Source: Mycolicibacterium sp. S2-37
Lineage (GTDB): Bacteria; Actinomycetota; Actinomycetes; Mycobacteriales; Mycobacteriaceae
DNA length: 64,000 nucleotides
Assembly: GCF_017352375.1 (NCBI RefSeq)
Contig: NZ_JAFEVR010000012.1
Span: 271,297-335,296, forward strand
Reading direction: 5' to 3'
The notes beneath the pieces were generated by a model. The model had not been told where the DNA came from. It saw nothing but the letters and a program-made list of their open reading frames with translations, and made no database searches. Below are positions 7,714-15,870 of the stretch, in pieces; position 1 is the first letter of the stretch; every line of letters starts with the position of its first letter. Both the position numbers and the translations under genes were made by a program.

Positions 7714-8736
7714 GTGATTCGTTTGACTGGCTTCGCCACTCACACACAGCCGAACATCCACCTGCCGCAGCGTTCGCTGGCGACGGTGTCGGATGACGGG
7801 GACATGCACGAATTCCTGCGCCACGCGTATGGCGCGAATATGCGACTCGTTCGCGATGGCGACCTGCGGCCCGAACAGCGGCCGGCGCTGGTGCACGCGC
7901 GCACGGACGTGGGTGCCGTGGCGATCGAGCAGATCGACGTCGCCGGTGAGTTGCTCGCCGAGGTCGAGGCGTTGGACCGGTTCGTCGCCGTCTGGACCGA
8001 GTCAGGCCGGCTCTGCGCCCACTCCGGCGGCCTGCGCGGGGACGCGTCGGCCGATGGCATCACGATCACCGCGCAGCCGGGAAAGCCCACTGTCACCCGC
8101 TCAAAGGACGCCCGGTTGATCGCGGTGCTGATCGACCCGCTGGTGCTGAGTGGCCTCACCGCACACAGTTCTGCCGCTGACGTCGTCGACCTGATCCGTT
8201 TCGATGGCTTCTCCCCGGTCAGCCCGGCCGCTGCGCAGCAGTGGAAGGACACTGTCTGCTACGTCAAAGACGTCGTGCTGGGCGCCGAGACGACCACGCC
8301 GCTGGTGCTGGGGCAGGCCAGCCGGCTGCTGGCGGCGGTGACGCTGAGCACCTTTCCTCATTCGGCGGTGACCGTCGACAAGCCCTACGACCGCACCGAT
8401 ACCCATCCCCTCCTGCTGCGCCGCGCCGTCGAATTCATCGAGGAGAACGCCGGCAACGACATCGCGCTGGTAGACATCGCCACCGCCGTGCACGTGTCGT
8501 CGCGGGCCGTGCAGTACATGTTCCGGCGGCACCTCGACACCACGCCGCTGAGGTTTCTGCGGCAGTTGCGACTCGACCGCGCGCACCGCGATCTGCAGTC
8601 CGCCGATCACCGGCACACCACCGTCGCCGCGATCGCCGCGCGCTGGGGCTTCGCCCACACGGGCCGGTTCGCGGTGCTCTACCGCCAGACGTACGACCGA
8701 AGTCCGCACACCACGCTGCGCAGCTTGGCGTCGTAG
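7714..8736 (+). CDS. AraC-family transcriptional regulator
   Basis: A 340-residue regulator. The N-terminal 220 residues resemble the AraC-binding-like effector domain. The C-terminal 100 residues carry two helix-turn-helix motifs, with 'DIATAVHVSSRAVQYMFRRH' as the first recognition region and 'VAAIAARWGFAHTGRFAVLY' as the second. The ending 'YDRSPHTTLRSL' is the usual AraC C-terminus. The start is GTG at 7714; ATG 7804 is a shorter alternative. It is divergent from the SDR gene, its probable target. The effector is unknown. Confidence 0.85.
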   Translation: MIRLTGFATHTQPNIHLPQRSLATVSDDGDMHEFLRHAYGANMRLVRDGDLRPEQRPALVHARTDVGAVAIEQIDVAGELLAEVEALDRFVAVWTESGRLCAHSGGLRGDASADGITITAQPGKPTVTRSKDARLIAVLIDPLVLSGLTAHSSAADVVDLIRFDGFSPVSPAAAQQWKDTVCYVKDVVLGAETTTPLVLGQASRLLAAVTLSTFPHSAVTVDKPYDRTDTHPLLLRRAVEFIEENAGNDIALVDIATAVHVSSRAVQYMFRRHLDTTPLRFLRQLRLDRAHRDLQSADHRHTTVAAIAARWGFAHTGRFAVLYRQTYDRSPHTTLRSLAS

Positions 8737-8776
8737 CCGGCCGAGCGGGCCGTGCCGGGAGGTACCACACTCGCGG

Positions 8777-9535
8777 CTAGAGACGGTTCTCGGGGCCGAG
8801 CACCGCCCATACGGTCTTGCCGGTCGAGGTGGGGGCGTTACCCCACGTTCGGCATAGCGCGGCGACGATCTTCAGCCCGGAGGGCGCGGGGATGGGTTTC
8901 GGCGACTCATGCACATTGGCCGGCTGGTGGCTGGTGTCCTCGACTGCCACCGTGACCACGGTGCCGTCGGTCTCCAACCGCAGGCCCGGCCGGCTGTCTG
9001 TGTGTCCGAGAACGTTCTCGACGAAAGCCGTCACGACCACCTTGGCGACCGGGATCAGGGCGCTCTGTGACCACGACGTCAGCCAATCCTCGACCAATCG
9101 TCTCGACTGGTTCAGGCTCGAGCAGTCTGCAGATAGGTGGGCACGTGCGCGGTGCCGATAGCGCGGCGGTTCGGCGCAGTCCAATGCCGCGAGCGCCTCG
9201 CCGAGGGTCGCGTACACCGGGACAAACCGCGCGATGCCGTTACGCCTGATCGCCTTCCGCCCCGTGTCCTGCTCACAGACCAGCAGGATGGGCACCTCCG
9301 GCCAGCGGGCGACATGCCAGCGCGCACTCGTGAAGACCGCCCACGCCGACTCGGCGGGGACGTCGAGTCCGGTGACGTCGACGACCACACCCGACGGGGC
9401 GTCCAGGGCTGCTTTGATGATCCTGTCCCGCACGGCGCGGTAGGACATGCTGTCCAGCCGGCCCTGGCAGGTGAGCAGCGCCGTGTCGCCGACGATCGTC
9501 TCGGTGACCGTGACATCGAGATCGTCAGCGTTCAC
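8777..9535 (-). CDS. STAS domain / HATPase fusion, anti-sigma-type regulator
   Basis: A 252-residue protein with an N-terminal STAS domain (about residues 5-110, 'ALLTCQGRLDSMSYRAVRDR', 'VVVDVTGLDVPAESAWAVF') joined to a C-terminal GHKL ATPase fold of the anti-sigma kind ('VVTAFVENVLGHTDS', 'SGLKIVAALCRTWGN'). Such proteins act in partner-switching control of stress sigma factors such as SigF. In this fusion the STAS position that would be phosphorylated is uncertain. I chose GTG 9535, preceded by GGAAGG; GTG 9574 is possible. A SigF-like promoter lies at 9654-9677, which suits this role. Confidence 0.78.
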   Translation of the reverse strand: MNADDLDVTVTETIVGDTALLTCQGRLDSMSYRAVRDRIIKAALDAPSGVVVDVTGLDVPAESAWAVFTSARWHVARWPEVPILLVCEQDTGRKAIRRNGIARFVPVYATLGEALAALDCAEPPRYRHRARAHLSADCSSLNQSRRLVEDWLTSWSQSALIPVAKVVVTAFVENVLGHTDSRPGLRLETDGTVVTVAVEDTSHQPANVHESPKPIPAPSGLKIVAALCRTWGNAPTSTGKTVWAVLGPENRL

Positions 9536-9653
9536 GCTGCTCGCCTTCCACGGCCCGCTCGCGCTTGCAGACACCCGGCGTCCACCTCGCTGGCCGAAGC
9601 GCCAAGGGGCACTACGCCCGGCGATGCAGCGGGATTGGACATCTGTACGGGCG

Positions 9654-9677
9654 TACCCGAAATCCGGAGGTCTACAC
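9654..9677 (-). promoter_or_regulatory. Candidate SigF-type promoter for the STAS gene
   Basis: Read on the minus strand, GTGT-N15-GGGTA resembles the mycobacterial SigF pattern GTTT-N15..17-GGGTA with one mismatch in the -35. It lies about 120 bases upstream of the STAS/HATPase start and overlaps the end of the LLM gene. This is pattern matching only. Confidence 0.35.
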
Positions 9678-10538
9678 CTTGGCCATCACGTTCTCGGCGA
9701 ACCACTCCAGGTTGCGGATCTTGTCCTCGAGCGGTTCGGTGTCCGGACCGGTGATGTAGGGAATGCGGAAGCCGACGATGACGTCGGTGACGCCCTTGTC
9801 CTCCAGGCGTTTGATGCCGTCGACGGTGAAGGCGTCGACCGAGATGACGTGGATCTCGAACGGTCCGGTGCTGCCCTGCTCTTCGCGGAAGCGGTTCAGC
9901 TTGGCGATCAGGTCGTCGAGTTCCTGCGGATCGCCGCCCCCGTGCATCCAGCCGTCGCAGCGGGCGGCCCGGCGCAGCGCGGCGTCGGCGTGGCCACCGA
10001 CGAGGATCGGCACCGGCTTGGTCGGCGCCGGGGTCATCTTGGTCTTCGGGATGTCGTAGAACTCGCCGTGGAACTCGAAGTACTCACCGGTGGTGAGGCC
10101 GCGGATGATCTCGATACATTCGTCCATCCGCTTGCCGCGCTTGGCGAACGGCACGTTCATCAGCTCGTAGTCCTCCTGCCATGGGCTGGTGCCGACGCCG
10201 AGCCCGAGCCGGTTGTCGAACAGTGCGGCCAGCGAACCGGCCTGCTTGGCGACCAGCGCCGGCGGACGGATGGGCAGCTTCAGGACGAAGAAGTTGAACT
10301 TCAGCGTGGTGGTGACGGCGCACAGTGCACCGGCCAGGACGAAGGACTCGATGAAAGCCTTGCCATCGAGGAACTCGCGGCTGCCGTCCGGGGTGTAGGG
10401 ATACGTCGAATCGGACTCGAACGGGTAGGCGACGCTGTCGGGGATCGTCATCGCGTGGTAACCGGCCGCCTCGGCGGCCTTGGCCAACGGGATGTAGAAC
10501 GTCGGGTCGGTCATCGCCTCGGCATAGGTGAACCGCAC
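9672..10538 (-). CDS. LLM-class F420-dependent oxidoreductase
   Basis: A 288-residue luciferase-like TIM-barrel oxidoreductase, probably using coenzyme F420. 'RLGLGVGTSPWQEDY' and 'KPVPILVGGHADAALRRAARCDGW' are the usual cofactor-side segments of the LLM family. The GTG at 10538 is preceded by an excellent AGGAGG. A perfect 16-bp palindrome at 10583-10598 that fits the KstR consensus lies 45 bases upstream, suggesting induction with sterol or cholesterol catabolism. The substrate is unknown. Confidence 0.85.
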   Translation of the reverse strand: MRFTYAEAMTDPTFYIPLAKAAEAAGYHAMTIPDSVAYPFESDSTYPYTPDGSREFLDGKAFIESFVLAGALCAVTTTLKFNFFVLKLPIRPPALVAKQAGSLAALFDNRLGLGVGTSPWQEDYELMNVPFAKRGKRMDECIEIIRGLTTGEYFEFHGEFYDIPKTKMTPAPTKPVPILVGGHADAALRRAARCDGWMHGGGDPQELDDLIAKLNRFREEQGSTGPFEIHVISVDAFTVDGIKRLEDKGVTDVIVGFRIPYITGPDTEPLEDKIRNLEWFAENVMAKV

Positions 10539-10582
10539 AGCGCCTCCTGATTGTCGGGTGCCGAATACTCGGCGCGAGAATT

Positions 10583-10598
10583 CTAGAACGCGTTCTAG
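10583..10598. promoter_or_regulatory. KstR-like operator 1
   Basis: CTAGAACGCGTTCTAG is a perfect 16-bp palindrome. Positions 10584-10597 match the published KstR consensus TnnAACnnGTTnnA at every fixed base. It lies between the LLM oxidoreductase (minus) and the DUF4235 gene (plus). By position it most likely controls the LLM gene. Confidence 0.7.
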
Positions 10599-10604
10599 TT
10601 TGAT

Positions 10605-10628
10605 GTTTGAAGAATCAGGGGCCGGGAA
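10605..10628 (+). promoter_or_regulatory. Candidate SigF-type promoter for the DUF4235-TPP enzyme operon
   Basis: GTTT-N15-GGGAA resembles the SigF promoter GTTT-N15..17-GGGTA with one mismatch. Its -10 ends 10 bases before the ATG at 10639, so a transcript would be nearly leaderless. The downstream genes (DUF4235, pyruvate-oxidase-like enzyme) are of the stress-associated sort. Confidence 0.35.
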
Positions 10629-10638
10629 CGAGAGCGGC

Positions 10639-10911
10639 ATGAGCGCGGCCAAGAGCTTGTACAAACCCCTGTCCATCGCCAGCAGCGTCCTGGGCGGTCT
10701 GCTCGCCGGCAAGATCTTCACCGAGCTCTATCAGCGAGCCAATCCGTCGGGCAACGAGCCGCCCGAGCCGAGCGACCTGTCGAGTTCGGCGCGGGACATC
10801 TTCATCGCCGCCGCCGTGCAGGGCCTCATCGTCGGAGTGGTGCGCGCGGCACTGGCGCGGGGGCAGGCCAAGGGCTTCCACGCGCTGACCAACGAAGATC
10901 CCGAAGTCTGA
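10639..10911 (+). CDS. DUF4235 small membrane protein
   Basis: A 90-residue DUF4235 protein. Two hydrophobic stretches, 'LSIASSVLGGLLAGKIF' and 'IFIAAAVQGLIVGVVRAALA', suggest a small membrane protein; function unknown. ATG 10639 follows GAGAG; an ATG at 10603 in frame lies within the candidate promoter and is less likely. Its TGA is followed directly by the GTG of the TPP enzyme gene, so the two are translationally coupled. Confidence 0.75.
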   Translation: MSAAKSLYKPLSIASSVLGGLLAGKIFTELYQRANPSGNEPPEPSDLSSSARDIFIAAAVQGLIVGVVRAALARGQAKGFHALTNEDPEV

Positions 10912-12675
10912 GTGACCGACCTGGTAGCCGACGCGCTGGTCGCCCGACTGAGCGACTGGGACGTCGAACGAATCTTCGGTTACGCCGGAGACGGCATCAA
11001 CACACTGCTCGGTGCGCTGCAACGCGCCGACGGGCCCGAGTTCGTCAGCACCCGGCACGAAGAACTCGCCGCCTTCATGGCGTGTGGGCACGCCAAGTAC
11101 ACCGGCAAGGTCGGGGTCTGTATGGCGACCCAGGGCCCCGGCGCCATCCACCTGCTGGCCGGTCTCTACGACGCCAAGCTCGACCGGCGTCCGGTGGTCG
11201 CCATCGTGGGGCAGGTGGTGTCGTCCGCCCTGGGCAGCGGTTACCTCCAGGAGGTCGACCTGCACACCCTGTTCAAGGACGTGTGCGGACAGTACGTGCA
11301 GACGATCTTCGCGCCCGAGGGGGCGCTGATGGCACTCGACAACGCCATGCGCACCGCGATCGCGACGTCGACCCCGACCTGCCTGATCATCCCGCACGAT
11401 GTCCAGCAGGCCGAGATGCCCGAGGAGTTGCAGCACAGCCACGGCGTGGTGCCGTCGGCGGCGATCTCCGCCCGAGGCCTGCTGACACCGCCGGATGAAC
11501 AGCTGCGCCGGGCCGCCGAGGTGCTCAACACCGGCACGAAGGTGGCGTTGCTCGTCGGCCGGGGCGCGGCCGGCGCCACCGACGAGATCGCCCGACTGGT
11601 CGAGCATCTGGGAGCGGGCGTCACCGTCTCGCTGCTCGGCAAGCCGGTGCTCGACGAGGGCGAACCGTGGCACACCGGCGTGATGGGCCACCTCGGCACC
11701 ACCGCGAGCGCACATCTCATGGCGGAGTGCGACACCCTGCTGATCGTCGGCTGCAACGATCCGTGGACCGAGTTCTACCCCGCGCCCGGTCAGGCCAGAG
11801 CCGTGCAGGTCGACATCGAAGCGCGGGTGGTCGGCGCCAAGTATCCGGTCGAGGCGCCGGTGATCGGCGATGCGGCGTCCGCCCTTTCGGCGCTGCTGCC
11901 GATGCTGGAGCCTGCCACGGACCGGAGCTTCCAGCAGCAGGTGCACGAGTGGACCCGACGCTGGCACGACGACGCCGCCGCACGCGCGGCCGTGGCGACC
12001 TCCGACGCCAACCCCGAGGCCGTGGTCCGGGCGCTGTCGGAGCATCTACCGGCCGATGCGCGGGTCGCCGTCGACGTCGGCTCGTCCACGTACTGGTACG
12101 CCAGACACGTCCGCCTGCCGCGCGGTGTGCCCGCTCATGTGTCCGGTTATCTGGCGTCGATGGGCTGCGCACTGCCGTACGGTGTGGCGGCCAAATGTGA
12201 TGCGTCGCAACGTCCGGTGGTCGCGTTGGTCGGCGACGGCGCCATGCAGATGAGCGGTCTGCTCGAACTGGTCACCATCGCCGACCGGTGGCGGTCGTGG
12301 GACGACCCACGTTTCGCAATTCTCGTCCTGCACAACCGCGACCTCACCGAAGTGTCGTGGGAGCAGCGCGAAATGGAGGGCAACCCGCGCTTCGGGGCCT
12401 CTCAGGACGTCCCGTCGTTCCCGTACGCCGACTACGCGGAGCTCCTCGGCCTGCAGGGGATCCGGGTGACCTCGTCTGACCAGGCCGACGATGCCTGGCG
12501 GCGGGCGCTGAGCGCGGACCGGCCCACCGTCATCGAGGCCGTCGTCGACTCCACACCCCTGCTGCCCCCGCTGATGCCGGATGCCAAGGCGGACAAAGTC
12601 TTCGATGCGCTGGCCCGGGAAGGCGGCGACACCGACGAAGCGCGCGTGCGAGATCAGCGAAAGCGAGAAGGTTGA
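10912..12675 (+). CDS. Thiamine pyrophosphate-dependent enzyme, pyruvate oxidase/acetolactate synthase-like
   Basis: A 587-residue three-domain TPP enzyme. The N-terminal domain holds 'FGYAGDGINTLLGAL' and 'TRHEELAAFMACGHAKYTG' with the catalytic Glu. The central domain would bind FAD or a nucleotide. The C-terminal domain holds the TPP/Mg motif 'GDGAMQMSGLLELVTIADRW' ending in 'LHNRDLTEVSWEQ'. The closest named relatives are PoxB-like pyruvate:quinone oxidases, but acetolactate-synthase-type carboligation cannot be excluded. GTG start at 10912 directly follows the DUF4235 stop. Confidence 0.8.
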   Translation: MTDLVADALVARLSDWDVERIFGYAGDGINTLLGALQRADGPEFVSTRHEELAAFMACGHAKYTGKVGVCMATQGPGAIHLLAGLYDAKLDRRPVVAIVGQVVSSALGSGYLQEVDLHTLFKDVCGQYVQTIFAPEGALMALDNAMRTAIATSTPTCLIIPHDVQQAEMPEELQHSHGVVPSAAISARGLLTPPDEQLRRAAEVLNTGTKVALLVGRGAAGATDEIARLVEHLGAGVTVSLLGKPVLDEGEPWHTGVMGHLGTTASAHLMAECDTLLIVGCNDPWTEFYPAPGQARAVQVDIEARVVGAKYPVEAPVIGDAASALSALLPMLEPATDRSFQQQVHEWTRRWHDDAAARAAVATSDANPEAVVRALSEHLPADARVAVDVGSSTYWYARHVRLPRGVPAHVSGYLASMGCALPYGVAAKCDASQRPVVALVGDGAMQMSGLLELVTIADRWRSWDDPRFAILVLHNRDLTEVSWEQREMEGNPRFGASQDVPSFPYADYAELLGLQGIRVTSSDQADDAWRRALSADRPTVIEAVVDSTPLLPPLMPDAKADKVFDALAREGGDTDEARVRDQRKREG

Positions 12676-12714
12676 GCGCCGTTTCGGTGCCGAAGCGCCC
12701 GGGTATCGACGGGT

Positions 12715-13767
12715 ATGAGTGAAACTCCGGCGACGGACCGGGAGCGCCTGCCCGATCCCGATGACCCGCGCAAGCCCGATTCGCCGGCCGATCTGACCAA
12801 GCGGTCGTGGCTGTACATCCTGCGCAAGACCGCTCGCGAGTTCACCCAGGATCAGTGCACCGATCTCGCCGCGGCGCTGACCTACTACGCCGTGCTCTCG
12901 TTGTTCCCGGCGCTGTTGGTGATCGTGTCGTTGCTCGGCGTGTTCGGTCAGGGCCGGCGCACCACCGACGCTGTGCTCGAACTCGTCGGCGATGTCGCGC
13001 CGGCCTCCGCGGTGGACACCCTGCGGCCGACGATCGAGCAGCTCGTCTCGGCGCCGTCGGCCGGTCTGGCGCTGGTCGTGGGCATCCTCGGTGCGTTGTG
13101 GTCGGCGTCGGGCTACGTGGGTGCGTTCGGCCGCGCCATGAACCGGATGTACGAAATCGACGAGGGCCGGCCGTTCTGGAAGCTGCGCCCGCTGCAACTC
13201 GTGCTCACCCTGATCGCGCTGATCCTCGCCGCGGCAGTGGCTTTCATGCTCGCGGTCAGCGGTCCACTGGCCGAAGCCGTCGGCAACGCGATCGGGCTGG
13301 GCGGGGCCGCGGTGACGGTGTGGAACATCGTCAAGTGGCCGGTGATCCTGCTGTTCGTCGTCGCCGTCGTCGCGGTGCTCTACTACGCGACGCCCAACGT
13401 CAAGCAGCCGAAGTTCCGCTGGATCAGCATCGGCGCCGCCGTGGCCATCGTCGTGTGGGTCATCGCCTCGGTCGGCTTCGGCCTCTACGTGGCCAACTTC
13501 GCCAGCTACAACAAGACCTACGGCACCCTGGCCGGCGTCATCGTGTTCCTGCTGTGGCTGTGGATCACCAACCTGGTGCTGCTGTTCGGTGCGGAACTCG
13601 ACGCCGAACTCGAACGCGGACGCCAGCTGCAGGCCGGGATGCCCGCCGAACGCGAACTCCTGCTCCCGCCCCGGGACGACCGCAACGTCAAGAAGATGGC
13701 CGAAGCCGAGGAGAAGGACATCAAGATGGGACGGACGCTGCGGCGCAGCCGGGGTCGCAGCACGTGA
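12715..13767 (+). CDS. YihY/BrkB family membrane protein
   Basis: A 350-residue inner-membrane protein of the YihY/virulence-factor-BrkB family. It has about six helices between residues 55 and 300. Family-typical text is 'CTDLAAALTYYAVLSLFPALLVIVSL', 'YVGAFGRAMNRMYEIDEGRPFWKLRP' and 'GTLAGVIVFLLWLWITNLVLLFGAELDAELER'. The charged C-terminus (KKMAEAEEKDIKMGRTLRRS) is probably cytoplasmic. Despite old names it is not an RNase. Transport or envelope roles are suspected. It is likely in the same transcript as the TPP enzyme, 39 bases upstream. Confidence 0.85.
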   Translation: MSETPATDRERLPDPDDPRKPDSPADLTKRSWLYILRKTAREFTQDQCTDLAAALTYYAVLSLFPALLVIVSLLGVFGQGRRTTDAVLELVGDVAPASAVDTLRPTIEQLVSAPSAGLALVVGILGALWSASGYVGAFGRAMNRMYEIDEGRPFWKLRPLQLVLTLIALILAAAVAFMLAVSGPLAEAVGNAIGLGGAAVTVWNIVKWPVILLFVVAVVAVLYYATPNVKQPKFRWISIGAAVAIVVWVIASVGFGLYVANFASYNKTYGTLAGVIVFLLWLWITNLVLLFGAELDAELERGRQLQAGMPAERELLLPPRDDRNVKKMAEAEEKDIKMGRTLRRSRGRST

Positions 13768-13792
13768 CCGCGCGGGGCGCATACTCGCATCC

Positions 13793-14539
13793 GTGACTCG
13801 ACGGATCCACGTCATCGGCATCGGGGCCGGTGACCCCGACTACGTGACCGCCCAGGCCGTCGCCGCGCTCAACGACACCGACGTCTTCTTCGCCATGGAC
13901 AAAGGGGAAGCCAAGGACGACCTGGTGGCCCTGCGCCGGCAGATCTGTGCGCGCTTCATCCATGAGCAGGCCTACCGGTTCGTCGAGCTACCCGATCCAC
14001 GGAGGGCCCCTGCCGTGTCAGGTGCGGCCTACCGCACGGTCGTCGCGGACTGGCATGCCGAGCGGGCGAGGGTGTGGGCCGCGGCCCTCGAGTCCGAACT
14101 CGGGCCCGACGGTGTCGGCGCCTTCCTGGCCTGGGGCGATCCCTCCCTCTATGACAGCACCCTGCGCATCCTGGACCTGGTGGCGGCGCACGTGCCGTTC
14201 GAGTACGACGTCATCCCCGGTATCACCGCGATCCAGGCGCTGACGGCGCGCCACCGGATCCCGCTCAACGATGTCGGCGAGCCCGTGCTGGTGACGACCG
14301 GCCGACGGTTACGCGAGCAGGGGCTGACCGGAACCGCTGTGGTGATGCTCGACGCGGACTGCTCGTTTCGCACCTGTGCGCCGGAGACACGGATCTGGTG
14401 GGGCGCCTACCTCGGCACACCCGACGAACTACTGGTCGCCGGCACCGTCGGGCGCGACGGCGCCCACATCGAAGAGCTGCGTGCGCAGGCGCGGGCGCGA
14501 CACGGCTGGATCATGGACACCTACCTGCTGCGGTCATGA
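13793..14539 (+). CDS. cobF: Precorrin-6A synthase (deacetylating)
   Basis: A 248-residue SAM-dependent methyltransferase of the CobF type. In aerobic cobalamin synthesis it methylates C-1 of precorrin-5 and removes acetate to give precorrin-6A. The tetrapyrrole methylase glycine-rich start is 'VIGIGAGDPDYVTAQAVAAL' and the second loop is 'GVGAFLAWGDPSLYDSTLRIL' followed by 'EYDVIPGITAIQALTARHRI'. Start GTG 13793 directly precedes the conserved strand. No other cob genes are near, so it stands alone, as in other mycobacteria. Confidence 0.9.
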   Translation: MTRRIHVIGIGAGDPDYVTAQAVAALNDTDVFFAMDKGEAKDDLVALRRQICARFIHEQAYRFVELPDPRRAPAVSGAAYRTVVADWHAERARVWAAALESELGPDGVGAFLAWGDPSLYDSTLRILDLVAAHVPFEYDVIPGITAIQALTARHRIPLNDVGEPVLVTTGRRLREQGLTGTAVVMLDADCSFRTCAPETRIWWGAYLGTPDELLVAGTVGRDGAHIEELRAQARARHGWIMDTYLLRS

Positions 14540-14560
14540 AGCCTGGCAAGATCAGTCGCC

Positions 14561-14953
14561 ATGGCCTTTCTGCTGCGCGCGGCGCTGACCGGCGTCGCGC
14601 TGTGGATCGTCACCCAGCTGGTGTCGGGAATCGAGTTCGTCGGCGGTGACACCACACTGCAACGCGTCGGTATCGTCTTCGTCGTCGCGGTGGTGTTCGG
14701 CGTGGTCAACGCGATCATCAAGCCGATCGTGCAGTTCGTGTCGATCCCGCTGTACATCCTCACGCTCGGCCTGTTCCACGTCGTGATCAACGCGTTGATG
14801 CTGTGGCTGACCGCATGGATCACCGAGCACACCACGCACCGGGGGCTCTACATCGACGACTTCTGGTGGACGGCGATCTGGGCGGCGATCATCCTGTCCG
14901 TCGTCAGCTGGTTGCTTTCTCTCGTCACAGGCGGCCTCACCGCCGACCGCTGA
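14561..14953 (+). CDS. Phage-holin-4 superfamily (YvlD-like) membrane protein
   Basis: A 130-residue protein of four membrane helices, of the widespread YvlD/'phage holin family 4, superfamily IV' group. Hallmarks are 'FGVVNAIIKPIVQFVSIPLYILTLGLF' and a C-terminal 'WWTAIWAAIILSVVSWLL'. Despite the family name there is no phage context; its role is unknown. It lies 21 bases after cobF and 16 before the glycosylase gene, so the three may share a transcript. Confidence 0.8.
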   Translation: MAFLLRAALTGVALWIVTQLVSGIEFVGGDTTLQRVGIVFVVAVVFGVVNAIIKPIVQFVSIPLYILTLGLFHVVINALMLWLTAWITEHTTHRGLYIDDFWWTAIWAAIILSVVSWLLSLVTGGLTADR

Positions 14954-14969
14954 CCGGCACACTGGAACC

Positions 14970-15833
14970 ATGCCCGAACTGCCCGAGGTCGAAGCTCTGG
15001 CCGACCATCTGCGCCGTCATGCCGTCGGCCTGCCGATCGGTCGCGTCGACGTGTCGGCGTTCTCGGTCCTCAAGACGTTCGACCCGCCCATCACCGCGCT
15101 GCACGGCCGCGAGGTGACCGACGCCCACCGCTGGGGCAAGTACCTCGGCCTGGCCGCGGGGGATCTGCTGCTCATCACCCATCTGTCGCGGGCCGGCTGG
15201 CTGCGCTGGTCGGACAAGCTGGCGGCGGGGCCGCTCAAACCCGGTAAGGGGCCGATCGCGTTGCGCGTCCACCTCGGCATCCCCGGCGAGGCCCCCGGCT
15301 TCGACCTCACCGAAGCCGGCACCCAGAAGCGCCTCGCGGTTTGGCTGGTGGACGATCCGGCAATGGTGCCCGGCATCGCGACACTCGGCCCCGACGCCCT
15401 CGACCTGACCGCCGAGGACCTCGGCGGCATCCTGTCCGGGCAGACCGGCCGCATCAAGAACGTCATCACCGACCAGAAGGTGATTGCCGGCATCGGCAAC
15501 GCCTACAGCGACGAAATCCTGCACGTCGCGCAGCTCTCCCCGTTCGCCACCGCCGGAAAGCTGACCGATGCGCAACGGGCGTCGCTGCACGACGCGATGA
15601 TCTCCGTGCTGACCGACGCCGTGTCCCGGTCGGTCGGGCAGCAGGCGGCGACGCTGAAGGGGGAGAAACGGTCCGGTCTGCGGGTGCACGCCCGCGCCGG
15701 ACTGCCGTGTCCGGTGTGTGGCGACACCGTCCGCGAGATCTCGTTCGCCGACAAGTCGTTCCAGTACTGTCCGACGTGCCAGACCGGAGGCAAGGTACTC
15801 GCCGACCGGCGCATGTCCCGGTTGCTCAAGTGA
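14970..15833 (+). CDS. Fpg/Nei family DNA glycosylase (Rv0944-like)
   Basis: A 287-residue base-excision-repair glycosylase/AP lyase. The N-terminus MPELPEVEAL supplies the catalytic Pro2 and Glu3. 'DAHRWGKYL' has the conserved Lys. 'GRIKNVITDQKVIAGIGNAYSDEIL' is the H2TH DNA-binding segment. The C-terminal zinc finger is CPVCGD...FQYCPTC. It removes oxidised bases from DNA. Position before pgi matches Rv0944 in M. tuberculosis. Which lesions it prefers (Fpg or Nei-like) cannot be told. Confidence 0.88.
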   Translation: MPELPEVEALADHLRRHAVGLPIGRVDVSAFSVLKTFDPPITALHGREVTDAHRWGKYLGLAAGDLLLITHLSRAGWLRWSDKLAAGPLKPGKGPIALRVHLGIPGEAPGFDLTEAGTQKRLAVWLVDDPAMVPGIATLGPDALDLTAEDLGGILSGQTGRIKNVITDQKVIAGIGNAYSDEILHVAQLSPFATAGKLTDAQRASLHDAMISVLTDAVSRSVGQQAATLKGEKRSGLRVHARAGLPCPVCGDTVREISFADKSFQYCPTCQTGGKVLADRRMSRLLK

Positions 15834-15870
15834 GCGCTTGCCGATCTTCGCGTTGGGTATAAATCCAGCC

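Noticed and set aside
12046..13821. A 591-codon frame antisense to the TPP enzyme and YihY genes.
   Set aside because: Composition is that of a shadow frame (Arg, Gln, His, Asp-rich). Both sense genes are clear family members.
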